NCBI GenBank assembly: GCA_026394695.1
Contig: JAPKXT010000152.1
Coordinates: 1 to 5,208, forward strand
Length of the DNA: 5,208 bases
Source: Methanoregula sp.
GTDB lineage: Archaea > Halobacteriota > Methanomicrobia > Methanomicrobiales > Methanospirillaceae
Reading direction: 5' to 3'
Shown: piece after piece, positions 4,596-5,208 of the stretch
How positions within the stretch are numbered: position 1 is the stretch's first letter
Layout: each line of letters starts with the position of its first letter
The notes under the pieces: model-generated
What the model was told of the DNA's origin: nothing
Seen by the model: only the letters and a program-made list of their open reading frames with translations
Database searches by the model: none
Program-made: the position numbers and the translations under genes

Positions 4596-5208
4596 ATGGC
4601 AGGAAAACCCGTAAAATCTGAACGTCCGTTATCCGGAGAACCTCTCCTCCCCCTCGTCAAGAAGATCCGGGATCTGGTACAAAGCGCACGCCAGACTGCC
4701 GCACAGAATGTCAACACCCTGCAGGTCGTTACCAACTTCGAGATTGGCCGGCGGATTGTGGAACATGAGCAGCAGGGAAGCCGTCGGGCGGAATACGGAA
4801 AGCGGACACTCATCGAACTGTCACGCCAACTCACCAATGAATTAGGACCCGGTTTTTCTAAAAAGAAATCTGAAGTACATGCGTCGGTTTTATCTCGAAT
4901 ACCATGAAACGGTACCGCAGATTCCCCAGACAGTGTCTGCGAAATTGCCAGCCAAAACACCGACGGAAACTCCAATTAGGCAGACACTGTCTGCCCAATT
5001 CACACCCCGGTTCACGCTCAGCTGGTCGCACTATATCGTCCTCATGAATATCGACAACCGGGACGAACGCCGTTTTTATGAAATAGAATCCCGGCAAAAC
5101 CAATGGTCACTTTCCGAGCTCAAAAGGCAGTTCAACTCCGGGATCTACGAACGACTCGCACTCAGCCGGGATAAAAAAGGTGTAAAAGCCCTCGCAAATA
5201 AAGGACAA
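4596..5208 (+). pseudogene. DUF1016/YhcG-type PDDEXK nuclease gene, frameshifted and cut by the window edge
   Basis: The first frame (4596 to stop 4905-4907) matches the DUF1016 N-terminal domain: a helical start, VN at 39-40, IGRRIVEHEQQG (50-61), AEYGKR (65-70), LSRQLTNELGPGFS (75-88). From the A5 run at 4860-4864 the sense continues in the next frame, skipping one A: RNLKYMRRFYLEYHE, then LSWSHYIVLMNI, ERRFYEIES, WSLSELKRQFNSGIYERLAL and SRDKKGVKAL, all characteristic of the family. Joined, this gives 204 residues to the window edge; the C-terminal PDDEXK nuclease core lies beyond it. YhcG-like proteins are putative nucleases often found near restriction-modification, mobile and defence genes. 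The unshifted product would end about 15 residues after the break and lack most of the protein. The needed shift is +1, so the A-run does not act as a standard -1 slippery site. A true pseudogene, a homopolymer error, or recoding all remain possible. Confidence 0.88.
4927..4993 (+). repeat. Pair of CAGACA-N-TGTCTG palindromes inside the YhcG-like gene
   Basis: CAGACAGTGTCTG (4927-4939) and CAGACACTGTCTG (4981-4993) are each near-perfect palindromes around one central base and are exact reverse complements of each other. With flanks they also form an imperfect direct repeat 54 bases (18 codons) apart, encoding QTVSAKLP and QTLSAQFT. They lie in the low-complexity linker before the conserved LSWSHY segment. 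A local in-frame duplication is the simplest explanation. Confidence 0.8.

Noticed and set aside
4857..4866. Standard -1 programmed frameshift (AAAAAG type) in the YhcG-like gene
   Set aside because: A -1 shift runs quickly into TGA. The family sequence continues only in the +1 frame.

Overview
The window looks like a piece of a methanogenic archaeon's chromosome, most likely from the Methanomicrobiales. That placement is inference. It rests on TATA-like boxes upstream of genes, weak or absent Shine-Dalgarno sites on several genes, T-tract gene ends, and a protein mix (archaeal membrane-anchored exported protein, PAP2 phosphatase, zinc-dependent phospholipase C-like protein, DUF1016/YhcG nuclease) that I associate with those genomes. 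There is no rRNA, tRNA, CRISPR array or complete insertion sequence.

Left part (1-1516). The first ~300 bases hold no convincing gene. A 54-residue, almost wholly hydrophobic protein lies on the minus strand at 310-474. Upstream of it on the same strand (725-1516) is a 263-residue exported or membrane-anchored protein of no recognised family, with a T8 tract just after its stop. Middle part (1517-3914). A 500-base gene-poor stretch carries a perfect TATA palindrome and a degenerate fragment of a GIY-YIG-type gene. It is followed by a plus-strand PAP2 phosphatase (2019-2669) and a convergent minus-strand zinc-dependent phospholipase C-family gene (2868-3914). The latter is visibly more AT-rich than its neighbours and ends in a hairpin plus T-tract.

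Right part (3915-5208). This is the unusual region. Two divergent genes are recognisable only when reading frames are joined: a minus-strand GIY-YIG family gene (4411 downwards, two frame breaks) and a plus-strand DUF1016/YhcG-type nuclease gene (4596 to the window edge, one frame break). All three breaks have the same form: one extra A in an A4 or A5 run directly after CT (CTAAAAC, CTAAAAG, CTAAAAAG on the coding strand). The second break, with its surrounding 45 bases, recurs about 2.4 kb away in the fragment at 1721-1765. Around that block, all four base differences between the copies fall at the same codon position and are synonymous.

How the genes work together: no multi-gene pathway is evident. 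The PAP2 and phospholipase C-like genes could both act on lipid phosphates but converge and are not an operon. The right-hand third reads as a decaying, or possibly recoded, nuclease/accessory island. The main open question is whether the repeated +A breaks are pseudogene mutations, homopolymer sequencing errors, or a real recoding signal.
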